From assembly GCA_964562165.1 (NCBI GenBank), contig CAZLRZ010000001.1, forward strand, positions 17,028 to 81,027: a DNA stretch of 64,000 bases, given 5' to 3'. This DNA comes from JAKQLP01 sp964562165 (lineage in GTDB: Bacteria > Patescibacteriota > Dojkabacteria > B142 > OLB20). Position 1 is the stretch's first letter, and the number at the start of each line of letters is the position of its first letter. The translations under genes were made by a program, and so were the position numbers. Below the pieces are notes generated by a model. That model was given only the letters and a program-made list of their open reading frames with translations. It made no database searches and was not told the DNA's origin. This document shows positions 1 to 8,887 of this stretch, piece after piece.

Positions 1-258
1 CCCAAATTAGTGATTCTTGATGAAACCGATTCCGGCCTAGATATCGAGGCAATAAAAACGATTTTCAAGTATATTAATGAACTCAAGGTTTCTAACCCCA
101 GTCTTACCATTTTGATAATCACCCATTATCATAAGATTTTTGAGGATTTAACTCCTAATAAAATCCATATTATGATGAATGGGAAAATCGTAAAAACCTC
201 CGATAAAAGCATTTTACAAACAATAGAAAAATTTGGATATGAAAAATTCAGAAGCTGA
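1..258 (+). CDS. sufC: SufC, Fe-S cluster assembly ATPase, C-terminal fragment
   Basis: The reading frame is open from base 1, so the gene begins before the window; only about the last 85 residues are present. The fragment opens with the Walker B and D-loop (VILDETDSGLDIEA), in which the usual SufC glutamate follows the aspartate, then the H-loop histidine in LIITHYH and a short C-terminal tail. SufC is the ABC-type ATPase that drives the SufBCD scaffold building Fe-S clusters in the cytoplasm. It stops with TGA inside the start of sufB, so the two are probably translationally coupled. The DETDSGLD form and the sufB-sufS context separate it from transporter ATPases. Confidence 0.93.
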   Translation, partial: PKLVILDETDSGLDIEAIKTIFKYINELKVSNPSLTILIITHYHKIFEDLTPNKIHIMMNGKIVKTSDKSILQTIEKFGYEKFRS

Positions 259-1669
259 AAATTGCGATGTAAAAACCCTTGTTTCAACGAATGCTTATGA
301 CGAGAAGTACGGCTTCCACACTGATAATACAAACACCATCGAATTTAAAAAAGGCCTCGACCTTGAAACAATTAAAAGTATTTCAAAGATAAAAAATGAG
401 GACAAATGGATGTTAAATTTTCGACTAAAAGCATACAAAGAATTTTTAAAACACAAAATGCCCTCTTTTGGGCCCGATCTAACTCACATTAATTTTGATG
501 AGATAAAATATTTTGTCCAAGCCTCAGCGAAATCAAACAAGAGCTGGGATTCAGTTCCCGTAGAAATTCAAGAGACTTTTGATAAGCTGGGTATTCCGGA
601 AGTAGAAAAGAAATATCTCGCAGGCATTGCTACACAATATGAATCCGAAATCATCTATAACAATCTTAAAGAAAAGTGGACAAAACAAGGAATAATATTT
701 TTAGATATTTCAGAAGGCTACAAAAAATACCCCGATCTATTTACGAAATATTTTAGTTCAATTGTGCCAATTAATGACAACAAGTTTGCCGCATTAAATT
801 CTGCTGTTTTTAGTGGAGGAACTTTTATCTATATCCCTAAACATATTAAGGTTAGGATTCCACTCCAAACCTACTTTAGAATCAACACTGAAAGTATGGG
901 CCAATTTGAAAGGACCTTGATCATTGCTGACGAAGGCAGTGAAGTCCATTACATTGAAGGATGCACAGCCCCGACATATAGCAAAGATTCCTTGCACGCT
1001 GCGGTAGTCGAAGTTATTGTGTTAGATAAAGCCAGAGTCAGATATACAACCATTCAAAACTGGTCAAAAAACGTATTGAACCTTGTTACAAAAAGAGCTT
1101 CTGTCCACGAAAAAGGCATTATGGAATGGGTTGACTGCAACTTAGGCTCAAGAATTACTATGAAATACCCAGCTGTAATCTTAAAAGGAGATGATTCCCA
1201 TGGCGAAATTTTATCAATCGCCTTAGCAAACAAAGACCAAATAATTGATGCCGGTGGCAAGGCAATTCATATAGGCAAAAATACCTCCAGTATTATTAAT
1301 TCCAAATCGATCTGCATTAATGGTGGCAGAAGCTCTTTTAGAGGCTTTGTAAAATCCGAGACTACCGCACAAAACGCAAAATCGAAGGTCAATTGCGAAG
1401 CCTTAATACTAGACAACAAATCTCAAACTGACACCTACCCTACAAATTTGATTTTGAATAAAACAACGCAAGTTGCCCACGAAGCCTCAGTTAGCAAGCT
1501 CAACACAAAACAAATGAACTACTTAATGTCGCGCGGCCTAAATATTGCCCAGGCTTCATCTTTAATTGTTTCTGGTTTTATTGAACCAATAGTAAAAGAA
1601 TTACCAATGGAATATGCAGCAGAACTTAATACTTTAATTAATTTAAGTATGGAAGGAAGCGTAGGATAA
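239..1669 (+). CDS. sufB: SufB, Fe-S cluster assembly scaffold subunit
   Basis: About 476 residues, normal length for SufB. I chose ATG 239 rather than TTG 233; either overlaps the end of sufC by about 20 bp. The C-terminal beta-helix core is well conserved. Cys386 in VNCEALIL sits where family knowledge places the persulfide-accepting cysteine, and the later AHEASVSKL segment keeps the His-Glu pair used in cluster assembly. The segment NYLMSRGLNIAQA matches the SufB/SufD signature. With SufC and a SufD-like partner it forms the scaffold that receives sulfur from SufS. The stop TAA is immediately followed by the ATG of the next gene. Confidence 0.95.
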   Translation: MKNSEAENCDVKTLVSTNAYDEKYGFHTDNTNTIEFKKGLDLETIKSISKIKNEDKWMLNFRLKAYKEFLKHKMPSFGPDLTHINFDEIKYFVQASAKSNKSWDSVPVEIQETFDKLGIPEVEKKYLAGIATQYESEIIYNNLKEKWTKQGIIFLDISEGYKKYPDLFTKYFSSIVPINDNKFAALNSAVFSGGTFIYIPKHIKVRIPLQTYFRINTESMGQFERTLIIADEGSEVHYIEGCTAPTYSKDSLHAAVVEVIVLDKARVRYTTIQNWSKNVLNLVTKRASVHEKGIMEWVDCNLGSRITMKYPAVILKGDDSHGEILSIALANKDQIIDAGGKAIHIGKNTSSIINSKSICINGGRSSFRGFVKSETTAQNAKSKVNCEALILDNKSQTDTYPTNLILNKTTQVAHEASVSKLNTKQMNYLMSRGLNIAQASSLIVSGFIEPIVKELPMEYAAELNTLINLSMEGSVG

Positions 1670-2122
1670 ATGGAAGACATCTCATTAGACTTAACAAAAA
1701 ACATTCAAGAAATCGAAGTTAACAAAGACTCTCTATTCAGGGCTGTTTTCCAAAGCAACCTAAACGGCAAATTAAAAAGGGTCATTACCATCACTCATAC
1801 AAAGAAAAACATTGAATCAGAATTTAGAATAAAATTCATTGTCAATTCAAAAGATCCCGTAGAGTTCATCCCTACCATTATTATAAAAAAAGGCGCAACC
1901 GGAGTAAAAAGCAAACTAAAAATTGAAGTCCTAAATTTAACAAACAACCCCCATATACTAATCAGTCCTAATATGGAAATCCTCGATAACGACGTCGAAG
2001 CCTCTCACAGTTTGGCCATACGACAAGTCGATTCAAATGAGTTAAAATATTTAATGAGCCGAGGCTTAGAAAAATCTCAAAGCACAAGATTATTAATTCA
2101 AGCTTTTATCAACGATTTATGA
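1670..2122 (+). CDS. sufD: Short SufD-like protein (C-terminal SufB/SufD domain only)
   Basis: 150 residues, far shorter than a typical SufD of about 400. The C-terminal half is recognisable: SPNMEILDNDVEASHSLAI followed by ELKYLMSRGLEKSQ, the SufB/SufD family end. The histidine of the SH motif, implicated in SufD function, is kept, while the cysteine usually before it is alanine. The N-terminal half has beta-rich character but I see no family motif. It lies directly between sufB and sufS with zero spacing upstream and a 4-bp ATGA overlap downstream, so it is a real operon member. It is either a minimal SufD or a decayed one; the intact frame and tight packing favour a functional minimal protein. 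Confidence 0.8.
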   Translation: MEDISLDLTKNIQEIEVNKDSLFRAVFQSNLNGKLKRVITITHTKKNIESEFRIKFIVNSKDPVEFIPTIIIKKGATGVKSKLKIEVLNLTNNPHILISPNMEILDNDVEASHSLAIRQVDSNELKYLMSRGLEKSQSTRLLIQAFINDL

Positions 2123-3327
2123 ACAAATCCGACTTCCCAATTTTCAATCAATTTCCAAAACTAATTTATTTGGATAATGCTGCAACCACCCAGAAGCCCT
2201 CTTGTGTTATCGACTCCTACAAAGAGTTTTACGAAAAGCACAACGCAAATGTACATAGGGGCATATACAAATTAAGCGAGGATGCCACGGCTTTGTACGA
2301 AGCCTCTAGACAAACCGTTGCTGAATTCATCGGGGCAAAATCCGATGAGATCGTTTTCACATCAGGCACGACAATGTCTATTAATCTTTTGGCCCAATAT
2401 CATTTTAGGAATGCACTAGAAGCTGGCTCAACTATCCTATTAAGCGATTTAGAACATCATAGCAATATCCTCCCTTGGCAATCCATTGCAAAAGAACAGT
2501 CACTTAATTTGGATTATATTCATCTTAATTCAAACTTGGAATTTGATCTAAATCAAATCGAGGCCACTTTAAAAACACAAAAAGTTGACCTAATATCAAT
2601 TTCATTAATGAGTAATGTCACGGGATACACACCCCCCATTAAACAAATTAAAGAATTGATAAATAAACATTCGCCCCAAACCCTACTATTACTTGATGCA
2701 GCACAAGCTATTTCACATATGAGCATCGATGTTAACGAACTTGATGCGGACTTTATTGTTTTTTCTGCCCATAAGGCATATGGCCCAACCGGATTAGGTG
2801 TAATTTGGGGCAAACAAAACCATTTAAAAGAAATTCAATCACTTTTCCAAGGTGGCGGAATTGTTGAAACCGTAACTAGAGATAGCGCGACTTTTATTGA
2901 AGGTCCACAAAGGTTTGAAGCAGGCACTCCTCCTATTGCCGAAGCTGCAGTTTTCGCCAAAGCCCTTAAATACTTAAAATCAATTGGCCTAGAGGAAATC
3001 AAAAATCACGAAATGCACCTTGCAGAATCCCTACACAAAAGACTTAAAGAGATTCCCGAAATCAAGCTACTTGTTGAGAACTTCGACCCAAGCCATTTTG
3101 GACCCATAATTAGCTTTACACACGCAAAACTACACCCTCACGATTTAGCTCAGATCCTGGATTATAAAGACATTGCAGTAAGAGCGGGGCATCATTGCAC
3201 ACAGATTCTACATAGAGAGGTTTTACATATACCTTCAAGCGCAAGAGTTAGTTTGGCTTTATATAACGAGGAAGCTGATATCGAAGCCATAATAGACGCC
3301 CTTAAGAACGTGTCAATAAATCGTTAA
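2119..3327 (+). CDS. sufS: SufS-type cysteine desulfurase
   Basis: 402 residues, standard length for a group II (SufS/CsdA) PLP-dependent cysteine desulfurase, which removes sulfur from cysteine as a persulfide for Fe-S assembly. LDNAATTQKP near the N-terminus, LEHHSNILPW, and the PLP lysine K219 in FSAHKAYGPTG are all present. The catalytic cysteine is C360 in RAGHHCTQ, in the group II context. It starts with the ATGA overlap with the SufD-like gene and ends the operon. No sufU or sufE acceptor gene follows; the 3' end overlaps the convergent GNAT gene by 26 bp. Confidence 0.96.
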   Translation: MNKSDFPIFNQFPKLIYLDNAATTQKPSCVIDSYKEFYEKHNANVHRGIYKLSEDATALYEASRQTVAEFIGAKSDEIVFTSGTTMSINLLAQYHFRNALEAGSTILLSDLEHHSNILPWQSIAKEQSLNLDYIHLNSNLEFDLNQIEATLKTQKVDLISISLMSNVTGYTPPIKQIKELINKHSPQTLLLLDAAQAISHMSIDVNELDADFIVFSAHKAYGPTGLGVIWGKQNHLKEIQSLFQGGGIVETVTRDSATFIEGPQRFEAGTPPIAEAAVFAKALKYLKSIGLEEIKNHEMHLAESLHKRLKEIPEIKLLVENFDPSHFGPIISFTHAKLHPHDLAQILDYKDIAVRAGHHCTQILHREVLHIPSSARVSLALYNEEADIEAIIDALKNVSINR

Positions 3328-3811
3328 TATCAAAGGGTTTTAAGGTTAAATTCATAATCAAATTCTTTTGACCAAAATATCCTTCTGGCCTTGTCCCTAT
3401 TAATTTAAAACCATGCTTTTCGTAGAAGGGCCTAGCTCTATCATAGGTATAGAGCTCAATTAGATGACCTTTTATTTGCTTAATATAGTCAATATATTTT
3501 TGAAGCAAAACACCTCCAAGGCCTTTACTTCTATATTCAGGATAAACTCCTACCCAGCTTATAAAGCCGACACCACCATAAGTGTGATCCCCAATTAAAA
3601 ACCCAATAACGTTTTTCGATTCATCAACTGCAACAAAAACTTTTCGAAAATTCCTATCAATCCAAAGTCGGAAGTTCTGTAATGTATAGTCCGTCAACAA
3701 GAAATGTTCCGAAAGCACAGGAGGGAACTGACCATAACCCTCATTCATAAGCTTTGAAAAGCACCTATAAAATGAGTCTAGATTATTAGTCCCAAGTTCT
3801 TCTATTACCAT
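3302..3811 (-). CDS. GNAT-family N-acetyltransferase
   Basis: 169 residues with the GNAT fold pattern: beta-strand VFVAVDESKNVIGFLIG, then the acetyl-CoA pyrophosphate loop in YPEYRSKGLGGVLLQ, then the late element ARPFYEKHGFKLIG. GNAT enzymes transfer an acetyl group from acetyl-CoA to an amine, but the substrate cannot be told from sequence. Its start overlaps the 3' end of the secF-like gene by a few bases, so it is probably co-transcribed with secDF. It is convergent with and overlaps sufS. Confidence 0.85.
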   Translation of the reverse strand: MVIEELGTNNLDSFYRCFSKLMNEGYGQFPPVLSEHFLLTDYTLQNFRLWIDRNFRKVFVAVDESKNVIGFLIGDHTYGGVGFISWVGVYPEYRSKGLGGVLLQKYIDYIKQIKGHLIELYTYDRARPFYEKHGFKLIGTRPEGYFGQKNLIMNLTLKPFDINDLLTRS

Positions 3812-4722
3812 TTTTTTTGCAGAAATTTATTGAACTTGAATTTTTTATGAGTGAAAAAATCAAATGGCAATAGGTAATCTCTTAAAACAAAAAAGTTGTA
3901 AGCTATTAAAAGCATTGCGAAAACTATTTGGAAAATACTTAGGGTAAGCTCTCCTGAAATTACAATCCAAGGCAAAACAAGGATTATTAAAATCATTGAT
4001 AAAAGGAAAACGAATTCTGGCCAATAATCTTTTGAGATTTTTAGGCTGATTTCTTGAAGTGATTTTTTGACTTCAATTTGTAAAAGTTGTTTAAAGCGGA
4101 AAACATAATACATCTCAAATATCACGATTAAGAAAATACCGGTTAAAGTAATTGTGAAAAAAGTCTGCTCCATTACAACCCCGACTGCCCCAATTACAGA
4201 ACCAAAGCCCAAGAAGACTATTATAGTAAACAAAGTCATTAACAATTCCTTAATCACAAAACTTAACAAATCCTTTATTAATAATCCGTTTTTTCTCAAA
4301 ATTAAAGCTAGATAGACAAGAGCAGTTACAAAGAAAACCGCAAAAACTATCAGGGCTCTTTGAAGAACTATTACCTCTTTAGCAGGAATATATTCATAGA
4401 AGGTCTTACTGACAATACCTGGAAGCTTTGTGCTTACGGTATCTAAAATACTAATCTTTTCATCTTCAGAAACTCCTTGATAAAAAGCGTAGAATTTTGA
4501 TGTACTTTCCTTTTCTACTCTCGAAGGTTTTGAAAACGATCTTAATTCGCCAACCACATTATCTGTTGAAACCTCATGATCTAATTGTATTAATAGGACA
4601 TTTGAATCATTGAAAAAGGGTCCAATATTCAATTTGAAATAAAAGATTGAAAACAAAGAAAGAATTAATAAAAGAGAGGCGGAAATTGCTACTCCCCTTT
4701 TTGATTTTAAAAAGTTTGCCAT
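3805..4722 (-). CDS. secF: SecF-like protein translocase subunit
   Basis: 305 residues with an N-terminal membrane helix, a periplasmic-type domain of about 90 residues, and five further hydrophobic segments, which is the SecF architecture. Sequence identity to classical SecF is low: I do not see a clear family signature in the first transmembrane region, so the call rests on topology and on its position directly after secD with a 16-bp overlap. SecDF uses the proton motive force to help pull exported proteins out of the SecYEG channel. Divergence from model SecF is expected in a fast-evolving lineage. Confidence 0.7.
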   Translation of the reverse strand: MANFLKSKRGVAISASLLLILSLFSIFYFKLNIGPFFNDSNVLLIQLDHEVSTDNVVGELRSFSKPSRVEKESTSKFYAFYQGVSEDEKISILDTVSTKLPGIVSKTFYEYIPAKEVIVLQRALIVFAVFFVTALVYLALILRKNGLLIKDLLSFVIKELLMTLFTIIVFLGFGSVIGAVGVVMEQTFFTITLTGIFLIVIFEMYYVFRFKQLLQIEVKKSLQEISLKISKDYWPEFVFLLSMILIILVLPWIVISGELTLSIFQIVFAMLLIAYNFFVLRDYLLPFDFFTHKKFKFNKFLQKKW

Positions 4723-6104
4723 TTTTCTTTAGGTAAAAAAAAGATTGGTAATAAGATTTTCACGAAATTAGTGAAAATAAAATAGCCTATAATAACTCCA
4801 AATCCAAGACTATTATAAAAATTGATCACAAAAATTGGAGAGAAATACGACACTACAAAAGCAGTAATAATAAAGACAATAGTCAAATTTCTATAATTGA
4901 TTTTCAACATCTCAAATTCGGTTTCTACCTCTGATAAAATCAAGCCGGACCTTGAAGCAGTACGGATTCTATATAATAGATAAACAATAAAGGTTAAAAA
5001 CAATAGGAACCCAGAGACCGCACCTAATATGGTTGGAAGCCCAAGCACTAGGTTAAAGACCTTCATTATCGCCACAACAATTACTCCATAGATTATTACG
5101 GAAGCAATTGCTAATTTACTTCTTTCCCTAAAGTAGAAAACCAACAAACCTATGCAAGCCAATAATGACAATCCGGTCGCAATTTTAATATTTAACAAGG
5201 CATTTGGCCCCAAACCGGCTTCAACTGTATTTGTATTTGAAATAGTTAAAGTCTTATCAAAAGGTTGGTCGGTCATAATTGCTGCCAAAACTGAATTGGC
5301 TGTATATGTATCAATAATTCCGGGATATATAACTAATTCTCGATCTGGTGTTACGCCAGAATAAAATTGCCCCATCGACTGAATAGCGATTGGATATCCA
5401 TCTAGAAGCATCAATAATGGAAACTTACCACTGGAACTCGAATAAAGCGCCGCGATAAATTCACCCTTTGAAGCCTCTTTGAAAGTTATGCTAATACAAT
5501 AATTGCGAAGTTCATTTGGATCGTTAATATAACAATTTGTGCCAGGCACGACGCTTACAGATTCAATATCATCGTTTGTTAAAGCAGAAGGCTTTCTAGC
5601 AGCAATAGGATTGTTTTGTAATTCTTCCTCAGTCACCGTTGCCGATTTTTCAGTATCTTCTACCCAAAAGGAAATATCTGCAGGAGAAACCAGAATTGAT
5701 AAATAATCCTTACTTAATACCTCTGAGGATTTTAATATAAGATTGTATTCGTTTTTTTCTTTACTGATCATACTATTAAGTTCGAAATAATCAGGGTTCG
5801 TTTTCTTAATTCTTCGATATAAAATACTTTTAGTATTTTCGAGTACAGCAAATTTTTCTTCTTCAGGCACATCAGTCATATCGACCGATATTGTTGCCAA
5901 AGCACCTCCCGATATATCTAATGAAGGCAAGAACTTAAATTCTTGAAGTAAAAAATTCGGATTAAAATCTTTTGGATCCCAACCCCTGATGCGGTAATTC
6001 TGGTTATTAACATTTATGTTAAAGGTTGGTATGGCAATTGATAAAGCAAAAAAAACAAAAAGAACTAAAAGGAAGGTTTTAATAATTGATTTTTTCACAT
6101 TCAA
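4707..6104 (-). CDS. secD: SecD, protein translocase accessory subunit
   Basis: 465 residues. One N-terminal helix is followed by FLPSLDISGGALATIS, the DxxGG motif typical of SecD P1, then a large extracytoplasmic domain and a C-terminal bundle of five helices including GPNALLNIKIATGLSLL. SecD partners SecF to aid release and folding of exported proteins at the outer face of the membrane. A -10 element lies about 22 bp upstream (6126-6134) and no Shine-Dalgarno motif is seen. The gene overlaps secF. Confidence 0.88.
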   Translation of the reverse strand: MNVKKSIIKTFLLVLFVFFALSIAIPTFNINVNNQNYRIRGWDPKDFNPNFLLQEFKFLPSLDISGGALATISVDMTDVPEEEKFAVLENTKSILYRRIKKTNPDYFELNSMISKEKNEYNLILKSSEVLSKDYLSILVSPADISFWVEDTEKSATVTEEELQNNPIAARKPSALTNDDIESVSVVPGTNCYINDPNELRNYCISITFKEASKGEFIAALYSSSSGKFPLLMLLDGYPIAIQSMGQFYSGVTPDRELVIYPGIIDTYTANSVLAAIMTDQPFDKTLTISNTNTVEAGLGPNALLNIKIATGLSLLACIGLLVFYFRERSKLAIASVIIYGVIVVAIMKVFNLVLGLPTILGAVSGFLLFLTFIVYLLYRIRTASRSGLILSEVETEFEMLKINYRNLTIVFIITAFVVSYFSPIFVINFYNSLGFGVIIGYFIFTNFVKILLPIFFLPKEKWQTF

Positions 6105-6125
6105 AAAGAAATGAATTATTTTGTT

Positions 6126-6134
6126 ATTCTATCA
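6126..6134 (-). promoter_or_regulatory. Extended -10 promoter element before secD
   Basis: On the minus strand the sequence reads TGATAGAAT, that is TG-n-TAGAAT, a good extended -10 box. It lies 21 bp before the secD ATG, allowing a short leader of roughly 15 nt. The same TGATAxAAT form recurs before other genes in the window. Confidence 0.5.
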
Positions 6135-6170
6135 GCAATAATGAGTTTATTCAAACCAGCGGGAAAGTAT

Positions 6171-8222
6171 TTAGCCCCAGCCAGAGGATCCACCACCGCC
6201 ACCACCGCCACCAAAGGATCCGCCAAACCCACCGCCACCGCTCCACCCGCCACCAATCGATCCTCCTCTTGATCCACCACTAGAAGAACTAGAAGGTTTT
6301 GAGTTTAAAGTTTGTGAAGAAAAACTCGAAAAATTTGATAAAGAATTAATCATGGCAATTGTATTAAACGTTGACCAAGATTGACTTTCATACCAATCTG
6401 GAGCCACTTTATAAATGTCTTTAAACCTCTCTCCCCACTGTTTTTCGATACCAAAAACCATAGCATACGGAAGGAACCTCTCGAATGTTTCTGGAGTCAA
6501 ATCCTGTACTCTGAATCTTTCGGCAGTATATAGATACATTCTGAATCCTAGAATCCTATTTAAAACCCTTGACCCTTCTAGTGTTTTTGCGGGCATATAA
6601 TTACCGACAACAATCAAAACAACACATAATAATAAGAGACTAATTACTGTGATAAAAACCCCGGGGATAATTAATAGAACTGCCAAGCCAAAAAACAAAA
6701 GCATAAAAATTATAAAGAGGCCAACAAAACCTATCCCCATATATTTATTTCTTACGTCTTCCGGACTTTCTTTGTAATATTTTCGACTAACCATTTCCTT
6801 ATCTATCGATTTCTTAATTGCAGGCACTTTAATATAGAATAAATTTGTTAAATCTAACGACATAATAATTTTATCTTTACTCGAAAACATAGACTCTATT
6901 ATCAACTTTTCGTTTTCATCTAATGTGCCAAAATCTTTTAATTTGACCAATTCATAATCGGTATACCCACCAAAACCAAAGAATCCTTCTTTCTTAAATT
7001 CTCTAATTTTTATATACCCCTGCCTGGCAACATCTATTAAGGTAGCAGTGATGTCTATCATGTCAACCTTTTCGTCTTTCATTGAGCCTAATAAATATGG
7101 TTTTATATCATCGGGTGGATTATATTCGGGAACAATTGTATCTCTATAAAATGCATCTCGCCCACTCTTTCTCCATTTTAAAAATATCCAAAGAGCTCCA
7201 CCGGGGAAAACAAAGCAGGATAGGATCCCGCAAACTATATTCCCCCAAAACAAAATCTTAGTTATCAAATCTTGTTCCAATTCGACTTCGACAACTTTTT
7301 CTTCGCCCGATGCTATAGTTAGAGCCGTACTTTTTGATTGATAACCAGAAAAAGAGAACTCAAGATCAACATTACCTTCTGGTATGCCACCAATTTCTTT
7401 AGAAACATCATCTAATTGAACCCCATTGATTTTGACATCAATAGGATCAGGTTTTGAAGTTAAAAGAATTTTTCCAGGCTTTTTTATAAGCCCTTTATTT
7501 ATTTTTAAAGCTATAGTTGTGTTTTGGTTTTTTTGAATATCTTTTAAATCAACTCTAACAACATTCCCTTCATTTGATAAATCATAGAGTAAAGTTGCGC
7601 TACCTAAGTCGGTAAGGACTTTAAAGCCCGTTTCGTCAAACGTAAAGCCATCAGGTAAGTTTAACAGAAAAGTAGATTTGTTAATTCCGGAGGGCCTTTC
7701 GGGTGGAAGCATGTCCCAATAAAACAAGTCGTAATCATCGAAGAACCCCAAACCGCCATACACTTTATATTTTATAGAATATTTTAAAAACTCACCATTA
7801 AAGACTCTTCCGTTAGGATCAAAGTTCCAGGTTATTTTTAATCTATCTTCACCACTTTCGTAAACATTTTCAAGTTCGATTTGAGAATCTGGGACTTTGT
7901 TCCCACCCTCATCAAATACGCCTAAAAACTCAATATATTCAAATCCACCGCATTGTAAAAGGTTCGACTCAATACACTTTTTTTCGATATCATAATCAAC
8001 TAAGGTAATACCTCTAAAAACCTTCCTAAAGGTGCCTGTGAAGTTAATTGAGACGTCTTCGGTAACTGTATAAGTTGAATCTGTATTAAAATCAACTTTA
8101 ACATTAAAGGTGTCGTAGTATCCGGAATCTGCTTTAATTGAAAAAGGGAATACTAATGCGACAAACAGAATAATTAGACTTGGCAAAAATCTTTTGGAAA
8201 AGTTAACCAAATTTATTAACAT
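6171..8222 (-). CDS. DUF2207 membrane protein with Gly-rich C-terminus
   Basis: 683 residues. A signal peptide or first helix (SLIILFVALVFPFSIKA) leads into an extracytoplasmic beta-rich domain starting GYYDTFNVKVDFNTDSTY, typical of the DUF2207/YciQ family. Hydrophobic segments follow near residues 320-345 and 520-570, and the protein ends in a Gly/Ser tail (SGGGGFGGSFGGGGGGGG). These proteins commonly occur beside LemA, as here (18 bp downstream of lemA). The biochemical role is unknown; envelope association is the safe inference. The glycine tail is characteristic of the family and not a sequencing artefact. Confidence 0.85.
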   Translation of the reverse strand: MLINLVNFSKRFLPSLIILFVALVFPFSIKADSGYYDTFNVKVDFNTDSTYTVTEDVSINFTGTFRKVFRGITLVDYDIEKKCIESNLLQCGGFEYIEFLGVFDEGGNKVPDSQIELENVYESGEDRLKITWNFDPNGRVFNGEFLKYSIKYKVYGGLGFFDDYDLFYWDMLPPERPSGINKSTFLLNLPDGFTFDETGFKVLTDLGSATLLYDLSNEGNVVRVDLKDIQKNQNTTIALKINKGLIKKPGKILLTSKPDPIDVKINGVQLDDVSKEIGGIPEGNVDLEFSFSGYQSKSTALTIASGEEKVVEVELEQDLITKILFWGNIVCGILSCFVFPGGALWIFLKWRKSGRDAFYRDTIVPEYNPPDDIKPYLLGSMKDEKVDMIDITATLIDVARQGYIKIREFKKEGFFGFGGYTDYELVKLKDFGTLDENEKLIIESMFSSKDKIIMSLDLTNLFYIKVPAIKKSIDKEMVSRKYYKESPEDVRNKYMGIGFVGLFIIFMLLFFGLAVLLIIPGVFITVISLLLLCVVLIVVGNYMPAKTLEGSRVLNRILGFRMYLYTAERFRVQDLTPETFERFLPYAMVFGIEKQWGERFKDIYKVAPDWYESQSWSTFNTIAMINSLSNFSSFSSQTLNSKPSSSSSGGSRGGSIGGGWSGGGGFGGSFGGGGGGGGSSGWG

Positions 8223-8240
8223 TTTGAAGATTTTAAATTT

Positions 8241-8822
8241 TTACTTATCGGATTGTTCAGAGAAATCAACTTTGACATTAGCCTTCTCAGATTCTTCTGC
8301 AGCAAAGAATTCTCTAGCTTTAAAGCCTAAAATACTTGCAAATAAATTGTTTGGGAAAACTAAGATTTTAGTGTTAAAATCTCTGACAGTACCATTATAG
8401 TATCTTCTTGCACCTTGTAATTCATTCTCAATTTCTGATAATGAATCTTGTAGTTTGATGAAGTTCTCGTTAGCCTTTAATTCTGGATAAGCTTCTGCAA
8501 TGGCAAAAAGAGATTTCAATGTGCCGGATAATTCTTGCTCGATTTTGCCTTTTTCACCGATACTAGTGGTATTCATTGCTGCGGATCTTAACTGCGCAAT
8601 TTTTTCAAAGGTGGAACTTTCGTGTTTTGCATATCCTTTAACTGTTTCGACAATATTTGGAATTAAATCGTATCTTCTTTTTAATTGAACATCTATTCCG
8701 CTCCATGCTTCGTCAACTAAAATTTTAGCCTGAACTAAACTGTTATATAGAGCTATTGCAAAGATTAAAACGGCGACTACTACTCCGCAAATCAATAAAA
8801 TTAAAATTGTTGCTATTTCCAT
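8241..8822 (-). CDS. lemA: LemA family protein
   Basis: 193 residues. An N-terminal membrane helix (ILILLICGVVVAVLIFAIA) is followed by the family signature YNSLVQAKILVDEAWSGID and LKRRYDLIPNIVETVKGYA, then a long helical coiled-coil region. LemA proteins are membrane-anchored with a helical bundle; the function is unresolved. It heads a two-gene unit with the DUF2207 protein. A TATAAT box lies about 35 bp upstream on the minus strand, giving this gene a real leader, unlike several neighbours. Confidence 0.92.
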   Translation of the reverse strand: MEIATILILLICGVVVAVLIFAIALYNSLVQAKILVDEAWSGIDVQLKRRYDLIPNIVETVKGYAKHESSTFEKIAQLRSAAMNTTSIGEKGKIEQELSGTLKSLFAIAEAYPELKANENFIKLQDSLSEIENELQGARRYYNGTVRDFNTKILVFPNNLFASILGFKAREFFAAEESEKANVKVDFSEQSDK

Positions 8823-8887
8823 TAAATGAAATGTTAATAAATTAACTAATAATTAAATTATACTCTAGGGATTTTTTCTTAACAATA

